64,000 nucleotides of DNA from Anderseniella sp. (GTDB lineage Bacteria; Pseudomonadota; Alphaproteobacteria; Rhizobiales; Aestuariivirgaceae). Shown here piece after piece: positions 25,803 to 33,756 of this stretch. Location of the stretch: assembly GCA_028289645.1 (NCBI GenBank), contig JANQOK010000013.1, positions 62,001 to 126,000 of the forward strand, in the 5' to 3' direction. The position numbers were made by a program, and so were the translations under genes. Numbering within the stretch: position 1 is the stretch's first letter; every line of letters begins with the position of its first letter. The notes beneath the pieces are model-generated. The model did not search any database. It saw nothing but the letters and a program-made list of their open reading frames with translations, and was not told the DNA's origin.

Positions 25803-26422
25803 TCGTTTCCCTCAATGAAGCGGACGTCATGGCGGCAAAGGCCGCGCGTGGTGCCGGGCGTCCATGGGGGCTGGCCCAGGAGGCTGGCCGGGCGGCGTCG
25901 GCGCTTGAAGCGCTGCGGCTTCCCGGTGCCGCCTGTCTGCTCGATGTCCTGAACGCCACTGATGGCGTGCCTTGCGAGGAATTGCGGCCCGGTTCAACGC
26001 AAACCGCATGCTGGCAGGCGGAAATTCCGATGTGCCCACTGCTGGTCGGGGCGTTCATCTCTGACCTGGGTGCACTCTCGCAAAAGGTAATGCTGCGCCA
26101 GGTTCGCAGCCCGCTGTTGCTGGTGCCGTTTTGCCTGATGGCATTTGATAATGTCGTCTTCAACTGGAGCGATTGTACCATTCGCACATCAGGTGACGGC
26201 ATCAGTGCGCAAGGCGACCCGAAAACCGCAATTGCCGATCAGGTGTCGATCGACGGCAGTGCGCCGGCGCGGGAAACCACCCACAGCTGGCAGCGGGGAG
26301 CCGTGGACATTGCAGACGAAATATGGGAAGCCCTGTCGGCCTTTGCCCATCGCACCTATGTACCCGCCAGCGAAGCTTCACGGCTCAAGGGTGCCGGCGC
26401 GGGGCTCACAGACAACGACTAG
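25799..26422 (+). CDS. DUF3726 family protein
   Basis: A 207-residue cytoplasmic protein. The N terminus (SLNEADVMAAKAARGAG followed by PWGLAQEAGRAAS) is what I remember as the DUF3726 pattern; this assignment is from memory, and the function of the family is unknown. It begins in an ATGA overlap with the 575-residue protein, making it the third gene of a tightly coupled operon. No catalytic motif, metal-binding cluster or membrane segment stands out. The last 20 residues are probably disordered. The Uup gene follows after 21 bp and might be transcribed from the same promoter. Confidence 0.7.
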   Translation: MIVSLNEADVMAAKAARGAGRPWGLAQEAGRAASALEALRLPGAACLLDVLNATDGVPCEELRPGSTQTACWQAEIPMCPLLVGAFISDLGALSQKVMLRQVRSPLLLVPFCLMAFDNVVFNWSDCTIRTSGDGISAQGDPKTAIADQVSIDGSAPARETTHSWQRGAVDIADEIWEALSAFAHRTYVPASEASRLKGAGAGLTDND

Positions 26423-26443
26423 TCACCATTTCCGGCTCCCATC

Positions 26444-28270
26444 ATGGCTCAACCGCCGCTTCTTACATTGCAGGACATCACCTTGACCTTTGGCGGCCGG
26501 CCGTTGCTGGCGGGCGCGGACCTGAGCGCATCTGCCGGTGAACGCATTTGTGTGGTCGGGCGCAACGGATCCGGCAAATCGACATTGCTCAAGATCGCTG
26601 CCGGCGACGTTGAGGCAGACAGTGGCACGCGGTTTCTGCAGCCGGGGGCGACAATCAGGTACCTTCCCCAGGAGCCTGATTTTTCGGGGTTTTCGACCGT
26701 CCGGGCATATGTGGAGTCAGGTCTGACGGACGGAGATGACGGCTATCGCGCGCAGTATCTGATGCAGCAGTTGTCGCTTTCCGGCGACGAAGACACCAGC
26801 CGGCTTTCCGGCGGCGAGGCGCGCCGGGCGGCGTTGGCCAGAGTGCTTGCGCCTCAACCCGATATCCTGTTGCTGGACGAGCCGACCAACCATCTTGATC
26901 TGCCGGCCATCGAGTGGCTGGAGCAGGAACTGAAAACACTGCGATCGGCGCTGGTGCTGATCAGCCACGACCGCCGCTTTCTGGAAAACCTGTCACAGGC
27001 GACGGTTTGGCTCGACCGGGGGACGGCGCGTCGGATGGACCGGGGCTTTGCCCATTTTGAGGCCTGGCGCGACGAGGTGCTTGAAGACGAACAGCGCGAG
27101 CAGCACAAGCTGGACCGCAAGATCGTTCGCGAGGAACACTGGTTGCGCTATGGCGTCACCGCCCGGCGCAAGCGCAATGTGCGACGCCTGGGCGAACTGG
27201 AAGCCTTGCGGGAAAAGCGCCGCACGGCGCTGCGTGCGCAGGGCAATGTCAATCTGGCGTCCGGGGACGCAGAGACATCCGGCAAGCTGGTGATTGAAAC
27301 CAGGGCATTGTCCAAGTCATTCGGCGAACGCGTAATAGTGCGTGATCTGAACCTGCGCGTGCTGCGCGGCGACAGGATTGCAATCACAGGTCCGAACGGC
27401 GCCGGCAAGACAACCCTGATACGCCTGATTACCGGACAGCTGGCGGCTGACGCCGGTTCCGTGCGGCTCGGTACAAACCTCGAAATCGTGTCGCTGGAAC
27501 AGGACCGGACGTCACTGGCTGCGGGAACGACATTGCGCGATGCGCTGACGGGTGGTGGTTCCGATCAGGTGATCGTCAATGGCGAGGCGCGCCACGTGAT
27601 GTCGTGGATGCAGGATTTCCTGTTTCGCCCCGAACAGGCCCGCACGCCGGTTGACGTGCTGTCCGGCGGAGAACGCGGCCGCATCATGCTGGCGCGGGCG
27701 TTGTCGAAGCCGTCAAACTTCATGGTGCTCGACGAACCGACCAATGATCTGGATCTGGAAACCCTGGATCTGCTGCAGGAACTGTTGTCGTCGTATGCCG
27801 GAACGGTGCTGCTGGTCAGCCATGACCGTGACTTCATCGACAAGGTGGCGACGTCGACACTTGCATTGGAAGGCAACGGAGTGTGGCGTGAGTATCCCGG
27901 CGGTTATTCGGACATGATGCGTCAGGCAGGCACGGCGCGGGTGCAGGTTAAACAGGCCGCCGCCGTGAAGTCTGCGACGAAGGCGGCGCGGGCTTCCACT
28001 GTCACGGCGCCGGCACCTGGCGCACAAAGGCGGAAAATGTCGTTCAAGGACAAACATGCCCTGGAAACCCTGCCGGCGGAAATCGAGGCCTTGGGCGACA
28101 GTATTGCCGCATTGCAGGAGCAAATGGCGGCCGCAGATTTTTATTCAGCTGATCCGGAAGGGTTTGAGAGGGCGGCGGCAGACCTGAAGGCTGCGCAAAC
28201 CCGGTTGGCGGAGGCGGAGGAACGTTGGCTGGAACTGGAAATGTTGCGCGAAGAACTTGAACGGCCCTAG
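26444..28270 (+). CDS. uup: ABC-F ATPase, Uup type
   Basis: A 608-residue soluble ABC-F protein with two ATPase domains. Walker A motifs GRNGSGKST (about residues 39-47) and GPNGAGKTT (about 315-323), signatures LSGGEARR and LSGGERGR, and Walker B segments ending [11 protein letters not shown] and [11 protein letters not shown] are all intact. After the second domain there is a basic Ala/Lys-rich linker and a C-terminal coiled coil from about residue 530, the feature that separates Uup from EttA. Uup-type proteins act on ribosomes and affect transposon excision and branched DNA stability in E. coli. Its stop codon shares the tetranucleotide CTAG with the stop codon of the converging gene. Confidence 0.88.
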   Translation: MAQPPLLTLQDITLTFGGRPLLAGADLSASAGERICVVGRNGSGKSTLLKIAAGDVEADSGTRFLQPGATIRYLPQEPDFSGFSTVRAYVESGLTDGDDGYRAQYLMQQLSLSGDEDTSRLSGGEARRAALARVLAPQPDILLLDEPTNHLDLPAIEWLEQELKTLRSALVLISHDRRFLENLSQATVWLDRGTARRMDRGFAHFEAWRDEVLEDEQREQHKLDRKIVREEHWLRYGVTARRKRNVRRLGELEALREKRRTALRAQGNVNLASGDAETSGKLVIETRALSKSFGERVIVRDLNLRVLRGDRIAITGPNGAGKTTLIRLITGQLAADAGSVRLGTNLEIVSLEQDRTSLAAGTTLRDALTGGGSDQVIVNGEARHVMSWMQDFLFRPEQARTPVDVLSGGERGRIMLARALSKPSNFMVLDEPTNDLDLETLDLLQELLSSYAGTVLLVSHDRDFIDKVATSTLALEGNGVWREYPGGYSDMMRQAGTARVQVKQAAAVKSATKAARASTVTAPAPGAQRRKMSFKDKHALETLPAEIEALGDSIAALQEQMAAADFYSADPEGFERAAADLKAAQTRLAEAEERWLELEMLREELERP

Positions 28271-29343
28271 ACGCGGAACTTGGCGATTGCCGCCTGATTC
28301 CACTCCATACCACTGCCTGCCCGGTCGGCTGGCGCAATGGTGCCGTCGGCGGAAACGGTTGTCGGCTCCTGCAGGATAGCTCCTGCAACATCAAGAACCT
28401 CAAGCATGTGGCCCGTCGGAGTCGCCGACATCAGGTGGGCCGAAATCTCGGTGAACAGGTGGCTTGAAACCGGCATGGCCTGGCCATGGGCAAGTGCCGC
28501 TGCATCCTGCCAGCCAGTAACGCCGCCAATCTTCATGACGTCCGGCATGGCATGGTCGCTGGCGCCTGCGGCAATGCTGCGCTGCATGTCGGCAATGCCC
28601 CACCAGTTCTCGCCGGTCTGAATGGGTATGGTTGTGCCGGCACGGACCTGGGCATGGCCGGCATTGTCTTCGGCACGGGCCGGTTCTTCCAGCCAGGCAA
28701 GCCCGAACCGTTCAAGCCGCCGGGCGCGTTCGATGGACATCACCGGGCTGAAGGCCTGGTTGAAGTCAATGGCCAGCCAGATGGGTTCACCGGCAGCGGC
28801 ACTGAGCATTGCCTCGAGCACCTCTTCGTCCCGGGACGGATCGGGGTGGCCGGCCTTGATCTTGAACGCGCGGTAACCTGATTTCATGGATTTTTCGACC
28901 TGCCGGGCGGTTTCGTCCGGCGGCATCTGCCCCATGCTGTCATAGGCGCGCACGGCGGTTGGCGAGGCGCCGAGCAACCGGCACAGCGGCAGGTTAGCCG
29001 CGCGGGCAAGGCAATCCCACAAGGCCATGTCGATGGCGGCGGCAGCCATGCCCGTAAATCCCTGATTGCCGGCAAGGCGGAACTTACCCTGGATCGTTGC
29101 AGCAACGGTGCGTGGTGCCACTTCGTGTCCACTCAGCAGTTCGCCGAGATCTGCCAGCAGGTCGGCAACGGGCCGCAGTGCCATTGGGGTGTACACGAAT
29201 ACATAGGCGCAGCCCGTGACACCGGTGTCGGTTTCGATGTCGAGGAGAACCAGCGGTGCGGCCGTTATGGTGCCCGATGCAGTCTTGTGGGGGATGGCCA
29301 GGGGTGGCTGAACGCATGTGACATTGAACGATTTGATTTTCAT
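28267..29343 (-). CDS. Mandelate racemase / muconate lactonizing enzyme family protein
   Basis: A 358-residue enolase-superfamily enzyme. The ATG at 29343 (protein start MKIKSFNV) has a CCGGAG stretch upstream; a longer reading from 29406 adds 21 residues without family similarity. The barrel carries the KxK motif K161-I-K163, metal ligands D193, E219 and E245 (IDFNQ, WLEEP, TGENW), and a late His in SSHLF (H295) that could pair with an Asp near residue 268, as in the mandelate racemase subgroup. It therefore probably abstracts an alpha proton from a carboxylate substrate, in a racemase or dehydratase reaction that cannot be specified. It is divergent from a hydantoinase-type gene (166 bp between), which may share its substrate. 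Confidence 0.83.
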   Translation of the reverse strand: MKIKSFNVTCVQPPLAIPHKTASGTITAAPLVLLDIETDTGVTGCAYVFVYTPMALRPVADLLADLGELLSGHEVAPRTVAATIQGKFRLAGNQGFTGMAAAAIDMALWDCLARAANLPLCRLLGASPTAVRAYDSMGQMPPDETARQVEKSMKSGYRAFKIKAGHPDPSRDEEVLEAMLSAAAGEPIWLAIDFNQAFSPVMSIERARRLERFGLAWLEEPARAEDNAGHAQVRAGTTIPIQTGENWWGIADMQRSIAAGASDHAMPDVMKIGGVTGWQDAAALAHGQAMPVSSHLFTEISAHLMSATPTGHMLEVLDVAGAILQEPTTVSADGTIAPADRAGSGMEWNQAAIAKFRV

Positions 29344-29509
29344 GGGAACCGGCTCCGGATGTGCTGGCGTCACCATGACCCATCCAGGCATTGCTGTAAC
29401 CGGCAAACGCCGTTCTTTTCCGCTGTCCGGTCGCGGGTGCGCTTTACCTTTGCCTCAACATCCCGCATTGGTCTTGCATGCCGGAAGAAATGCACGTGGC
29501 AGAGGAAAC

Positions 29510-31534
29510 ATGACCGGTTCGCAAAACCATTATCTCGTCGGTGTCGATACCGGCGGCACCTATACGGACGCAGCTGTCATGGATGCTGTCAGCAACGAGG
29601 TGCTGGCCAGTGCCAAGGCGCTCACCACACGCGGGGACCTGGCCGTCGGTGTCTGCGAAGCGATCGAGCGGGCCCTGTCGGCCCTGGGCGGTGACACGGC
29701 GGACGCGGCGTCGCGGGTCAGGCTGGTATCGGTGTCCACCACCCTTGCCACCAATGCGGTTGTTGAAGGTCACGGGTCACCGGTCTGCGTGGTGCTGGTC
29801 GGCTTCGATGAGACCATGGTGCAGCGTTCCGGCTTGAGTTCTGCGTTTCCCGGCCTGGTGGTCGAACGCATTGCAGGCGGTCATGATCATAATGGCGGCG
29901 AGATTGAGAAACTGGATGTCGGCGCGCTTGCCGACGTTGTCGACAAGCACGGCAGCAATGTTGAAGCCTTTGCCATTGCGTCGCAGTTTGCGGTCCGCAA
30001 TCCGGCCCATGAACTGGCTGCGCGTGACTTCATCACCGGCAAAACATCCTTGCCGGTCACCATATCCACTGAGCTGGCGTCTGCCCTGGACGCGCCCAGG
30101 CGGGCGCTGACGGCAGCGCTCAATGCACGGCTGATTTCACGTATTTCTCTTCTGATCAGGGCGGTACAGCAGGCCATGCATCGGTTTGGCATCGATGCGC
30201 CGTTGATGATGACAAAGGGCGACGGCTCCCTGGCAAGGGCTGAAACAGTGGCGCTGCGTCCCATCGAAACAGTGTTGTCCGGACCCGCTGCCAGCCTGGT
30301 CGGCGCAGCCACCCTGTCGGGCCTGAGCGACTTCATCCTGTCCGACATGGGCGGGACGACGACCGATCTCGGTGTTCTCAAAGACAGCCGTCCACAGGTC
30401 AACGAACAGGGCGCGGACGTCGGTGGTTGGCGCACCATGGTGCAGGCCATCGATGTGCGGACTCTGGGGCTTGGCGGTGACAGCGAAGTTGCGTTTGATC
30501 TGAAGGGCACCGTCAGCGTCGGCGCCCGCCGCTCGGTTCCAGTATCCCTGATTGCCAGCAGGTTTCCTGGCGTGCTGCAGCAGCTTGAGGACGACATTTC
30601 AGATGCCGAGTCGGGTTCCATGGCGGGACGGTTCGTCATGCTGCCGCTCGGGCGGGTGCCGGGTGACGGGCAACTGGCCGGATTGTCGAGACGCGAGCAG
30701 GAGGTGCTGGCCAGTGTGTCCGCAGAACCCCTGCCGCTGCGCAAGCTGGCAGCCGGTTCCGGTGCCCATCGCACGCTGGAGACCCTGTCGCGGAAAGGCC
30801 ATGTGCAGCTTGCCGGGTTCACGCCGTCGGATGCGGCCCACGTGCTCGGACTGCAGGACAACTGGTCGCGTGAAGCGGCTGTTCTCGCGGCACGGCTGCT
30901 GGTGCGCAATGTGCTGCAGAAGCCGCCGTCGGATGAACTGACCACTTTGCTGGCGCAAAGAGTTTGGGAGGAAACCGTTCGGCTGACCGGGCGTGCGGTT
31001 CTGGAAACGGCACTGGGCCATCATGCCATTGAACCCGGTGGTGCCGGCGGACTGATCGACGTGGTTTGCCGCGGCGAGGGCCGGCGCTCACTGGCGCGTG
31101 TGTCTATCTCTCCCGAGGTGCCGGTGGTGGCTGTCGGGGGACCTGTAAAGATCTACTATCCGGAGGTTGGCAAGCGGCTTGAATGCGACATGGTCTTTCC
31201 GAAATCCTGCGAAGTGGCGAATGCAGTGGGGGCCGCAACAGGCATGATTGCCCGCACCGTGACGATCGAAGTCAATGGCAACGGGGCAGGGGTGTTCAGG
31301 GTGCACGGCCCGGAAAGCGTATCACAGTTCGCAAGCGCCACTGCCGCCATTGACGAAGCCAACCGGCTGGCGCGTGAGACCGCCGGCGCACAGGTCAATG
31401 CCATGGGCGGCGGCCAGGTCAGCTTTGCCGAGGATGTCCAGAAGTTCCTGCTGCCGGATGCAGTCGACGACAACGGCCTGCTGCGGGCCACGATCAAAAT
31501 CGAGGCTACGGCACGCCCGGCGCTTTCGCTTTGA
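29510..31534 (+). CDS. Hydantoinase/oxoprolinase family protein (HyuA type)
   Basis: A 674-residue ATP-dependent amidohydrolase-type protein. The ATG at 29510 follows AGAGGA; the reading frame extends upstream, but the family N terminus LVGVDTGGTYTDAAVMD begins just after this start. ATP-site elements of the actin-like fold are the N-terminal DTGGTYTD and SDMGGTTTDLG near residue 280. Residues about 390-445 (LSRREQEVLAS to AGFTPSDAAHVLG) look like a small winged-helix-like insertion, which I believe is normal in one subgroup of this family. Unlike the hydantoinase at 52.5-56.1 kb it has no HyuB half and no HyuB neighbour. The substrate is unknown. Confidence 0.82.
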   Translation: MTGSQNHYLVGVDTGGTYTDAAVMDAVSNEVLASAKALTTRGDLAVGVCEAIERALSALGGDTADAASRVRLVSVSTTLATNAVVEGHGSPVCVVLVGFDETMVQRSGLSSAFPGLVVERIAGGHDHNGGEIEKLDVGALADVVDKHGSNVEAFAIASQFAVRNPAHELAARDFITGKTSLPVTISTELASALDAPRRALTAALNARLISRISLLIRAVQQAMHRFGIDAPLMMTKGDGSLARAETVALRPIETVLSGPAASLVGAATLSGLSDFILSDMGGTTTDLGVLKDSRPQVNEQGADVGGWRTMVQAIDVRTLGLGGDSEVAFDLKGTVSVGARRSVPVSLIASRFPGVLQQLEDDISDAESGSMAGRFVMLPLGRVPGDGQLAGLSRREQEVLASVSAEPLPLRKLAAGSGAHRTLETLSRKGHVQLAGFTPSDAAHVLGLQDNWSREAAVLAARLLVRNVLQKPPSDELTTLLAQRVWEETVRLTGRAVLETALGHHAIEPGGAGGLIDVVCRGEGRRSLARVSISPEVPVVAVGGPVKIYYPEVGKRLECDMVFPKSCEVANAVGAATGMIARTVTIEVNGNGAGVFRVHGPESVSQFASATAAIDEANRLARETAGAQVNAMGGGQVSFAEDVQKFLLPDAVDDNGLLRATIKIEATARPALSL

Positions 31535-31559
31535 TAATCCCGACGGTAAAACGGAGCTC

Positions 31560-32453
31560 ATGGATCACAAACGTCTACTGGCATCCCTGAGTGGTGACGA
31601 GCGCAGACGCTTGACGTCCCTGTCTGATGGGCAGGGGCTGTTCAAGCTTGGCCAGCATATGATCTCGATTGGGCTCCTAGTGTGGCTGATTTTGGTTGAG
31701 GTGCCGGGTTGGCCGGTTCTGATGCTGCCACTGGGCATCCTGTTGGTATTCCTGTTCACGCTGCTGCACGAGACGGTGCACCGGACACCGTTTAGAAGCG
31801 TCTGGCTCAACAAGTTGGTCGGGCGTATGTGTAGCATCGTTCTCATCCTGCCGGCAGACTGGTTCCGGTACTTCCATCTGGCCCATCACCGGTTCACCCA
31901 GGAGCCTGACAAGGACCCGGAACTGACTGAGCCGAAACCTGAAACCATTCAGCAGTATGTATTCCATATCTCCGGCTTTGCCGTGTGGCGGGGGCAGATG
32001 ATGGTGCTGTTTCGCAACGCGTTTCGGGCGAATCGGGACAGCTTTGTACCGGCGCGCGGTAAGGCCAGGGTGATGCGCGAGGCACAGGTCATGCTGGTAG
32101 TGTATTTTGGCTTGTTGGCCGGATCGATCTGGACCGGGTCTGCTACGCTGCTGTGGATATGGCTTGTGCCACTGCTGGTCGGACAACCATTTCTCAGGCT
32201 GTACCTGCTGGCTGAACACGGACGCTGCCCGTTCGTGGCCAACATGTTTGAGAACACCCGCACCACCTTTACCAACCGCCTGGTGCGCTGGCTGGCATGG
32301 AACATGCCGTATCATGCTGAGCATCACGCCTATCCGGCTGTGCCGTATCACAAGCTGCCGGCGTTTCATGCCACGGCACGCGAGCACCTGCAGGTTACCG
32401 AAGACGGCTATGTCCGGTTCAACGCGAAGTTCGTGAAACAGCTTGGCCGTTAG
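31560..32453 (+). CDS. Fatty acid desaturase family membrane protein
   Basis: A 297-residue integral membrane di-iron enzyme. The three histidine boxes are present: HETVH (residues 70-74), HLAHH (106-110) and HAEHH (252-256). Hydrophobic helices at about residues 32-68, 90-100 and 178-212 match the four-helix topology of the family. I chose the ATG at 31560, behind a GGAG; the open frame upstream overlaps the hydantoinase gene and lacks family character. The early stop of homology after the third box is usual. The family also includes beta-carotene and alkane hydroxylases, so the exact substrate is open. It starts 25 bp after the HyuA-type gene and may be cotranscribed with it. Confidence 0.85.
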   Translation: MDHKRLLASLSGDERRRLTSLSDGQGLFKLGQHMISIGLLVWLILVEVPGWPVLMLPLGILLVFLFTLLHETVHRTPFRSVWLNKLVGRMCSIVLILPADWFRYFHLAHHRFTQEPDKDPELTEPKPETIQQYVFHISGFAVWRGQMMVLFRNAFRANRDSFVPARGKARVMREAQVMLVVYFGLLAGSIWTGSATLLWIWLVPLLVGQPFLRLYLLAEHGRCPFVANMFENTRTTFTNRLVRWLAWNMPYHAEHHAYPAVPYHKLPAFHATAREHLQVTEDGYVRFNAKFVKQLGR

Positions 32454-32529
32454 AGCGGCGGGCGTTTGCTTTGCGATGTTTCTAACTGCCCGCCACAGTA
32501 CCTCGTAAGTGCGAGGTTGATGAGACCTA

Positions 32530-32625
32530 GTCACCACCCGTCACCCCAGCGGAAGCTGGGGTCCAAAACGACTTTGCCGCCGGGTGCGCGGTGAATGATG
32601 GATTCCAGCCTTCGCTGGAATGACG
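32530..32625 (-). repeat. Dispersed double-hairpin repeat, copy 2 (inverted relative to copy 1)
   Basis: It contains the hairpins ACCCCAGC-GGAA-GCTGGGGT (32543-32562) and ATTCCAGC-CTTC-GCTGGAAT (32602-32621). These are the same two hairpins as at 21815-21903 but in reverse order, with matching surroundings (CACCC before, GGTCCAAAACGA after). The two copies thus form an inverted repeat bracketing 10.7 kb. It sits between converging genes (desaturase and LysE exporter), again a position suited to transcription termination. Confidence 0.8.
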
Positions 32626-32658
32626 CCTGTAAGGCCCCCTCGCATCACGCACCGGGCT

Positions 32659-33279
32659 CTAGGCATCCGCGATCAGGCGGGCGCCGATCAGGCCGAGAAA
32701 GCCGCCCATGGCCCGGTCGATCCAGGTCTTGGCGGCGATATAGGCATCGCGCGACTTGCGTATTGAAAACAGCATGGCGACGATGGCGTACCAGGCGACT
32801 TCATTGCCGAACACGATGATCACAGCGGTCACATAGACCCACAAAGGCGAATGGGCAGGTAGCAACGCCACGAAAATCGATCCGAAAAACACGATCACCT
32901 TCGGATTGGCCAATTGTGTGGCGAGGCCCAGCATGAAGGCCGGCCATGGCCGTACCTGCTTTTGTTTGGCCGGATCCAGCTCCACCGGATCGCCGGCATG
33001 CCGCCACAGCATGATGGCCAGGAACAGCAGGTAGATGCCACCGGCGACCTTGAATGCGGTGTAGGCCCACGCCGCGTGTTCAAGCACGATTGCCAATCCG
33101 GCGATTGCTGCTGTTGACCAGATGATGGTCCCGACACCCAGGCCGAGCACGGCTGACAGAGCGACAGGCCGCTGGTTCGACAGGGCGAGCTTGGAGATCA
33201 ACACGAATGACTGGCCCGGGCTGATGACCGCCAGCAATTGTGCAGCCCACAGGGTGAGCAGCGGGATCAGGAATTCCAT
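32659..33279 (-). CDS. LysE/RhtB family exporter
   Basis: A 206-residue inner-membrane protein with about six hydrophobic helices and the LysE family pattern: AAQLLAVISPGQSFVLI near the N terminus and LATQLANPKVIVFFGSIF in the middle. Family members export amino acids or related small molecules; the substrate cannot be read from the sequence. It lies 21 bp downstream of a marR gene on the same strand, so the three genes acg-like, marR and lysE may form one unit controlled by the MarR protein. Confidence 0.88.
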   Translation of the reverse strand: MEFLIPLLTLWAAQLLAVISPGQSFVLISKLALSNQRPVALSAVLGLGVGTIIWSTAAIAGLAIVLEHAAWAYTAFKVAGGIYLLFLAIMLWRHAGDPVELDPAKQKQVRPWPAFMLGLATQLANPKVIVFFGSIFVALLPAHSPLWVYVTAVIIVFGNEVAWYAIVAMLFSIRKSRDAYIAAKTWIDRAMGGFLGLIGARLIADA

Positions 33280-33300
33280 GCTTGTCCGACCTTCAGTACG

Positions 33301-33756
33301 TTATTGGACTTCGCTGCGTGACATATCCATGATCTTGCGGACGGTTGCAAGCTGATCGCTGAGGGCTGCGATATCGACGTCGTCGAGCAAGGCCGACAGG
33401 TTGGCGACGTCCTGGTCCATGGCGCTGATTGCCCGATCGCGAAACTTGCGACCCTTTGCGGTGATCCAGACGGTCTTGCTGCGGCCGTCCCTGGGGTTGG
33501 GTTTCATGTCTATGAGCTTGTGCTTTTCGAGCACCGAAAGCGTGTGGGTCATGGACGTCTTTGGCACCTGGAACGCCCTGGAGATATCCTGCGGTGTGCG
33601 GCCATCCTCAACCCGGATCAGATGGTTCAGCACTGAAAAATGCGAGATCAGCATCCCGTCCGGCAGGCGGCTTTCCAGAATGGTGCGGCTGAGTTGGCTG
33701 ATGATGCCGATCTCGTTAAAGAAGGTGAAATAGGTCGATCTGATCTTGTCATCCAT
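33301..33756 (-). CDS. MarR family transcriptional regulator
   Basis: A 151-residue winged-helix repressor. The recognition part is DGRTPQDISRAFQVPKTSMTHT, about residues 52-73, with the wing in NPRDGRSKTVWITAKG. Its ATG lies inside the end of the upstream Acg-like gene (8-bp overlap), so translation is coupled. The likely operator is the double site at 34874-34910, in front of that upstream gene. No Cys residues suitable for a thiol redox switch are apparent, so a small ligand is more likely than oxidation sensing. Confidence 0.87.
   Translation of the reverse strand: MDDKIRSTYFTFFNEIGIISQLSRTILESRLPDGMLISHFSVLNHLIRVEDGRTPQDISRAFQVPKTSMTHTLSVLEKHKLIDMKPNPRDGRSKTVWITAKGRKFRDRAISAMDQDVANLSALLDDVDIAALSDQLATVRKIMDMSRSEVQ

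Noticed and set aside
29887-30945. A 352-residue minus-strand frame opposite the HyuA-type gene
   Set aside because: Ser/Arg/Thr-rich shadow translation with no domain; the HyuA gene on the + strand has clear ATP-site motifs.
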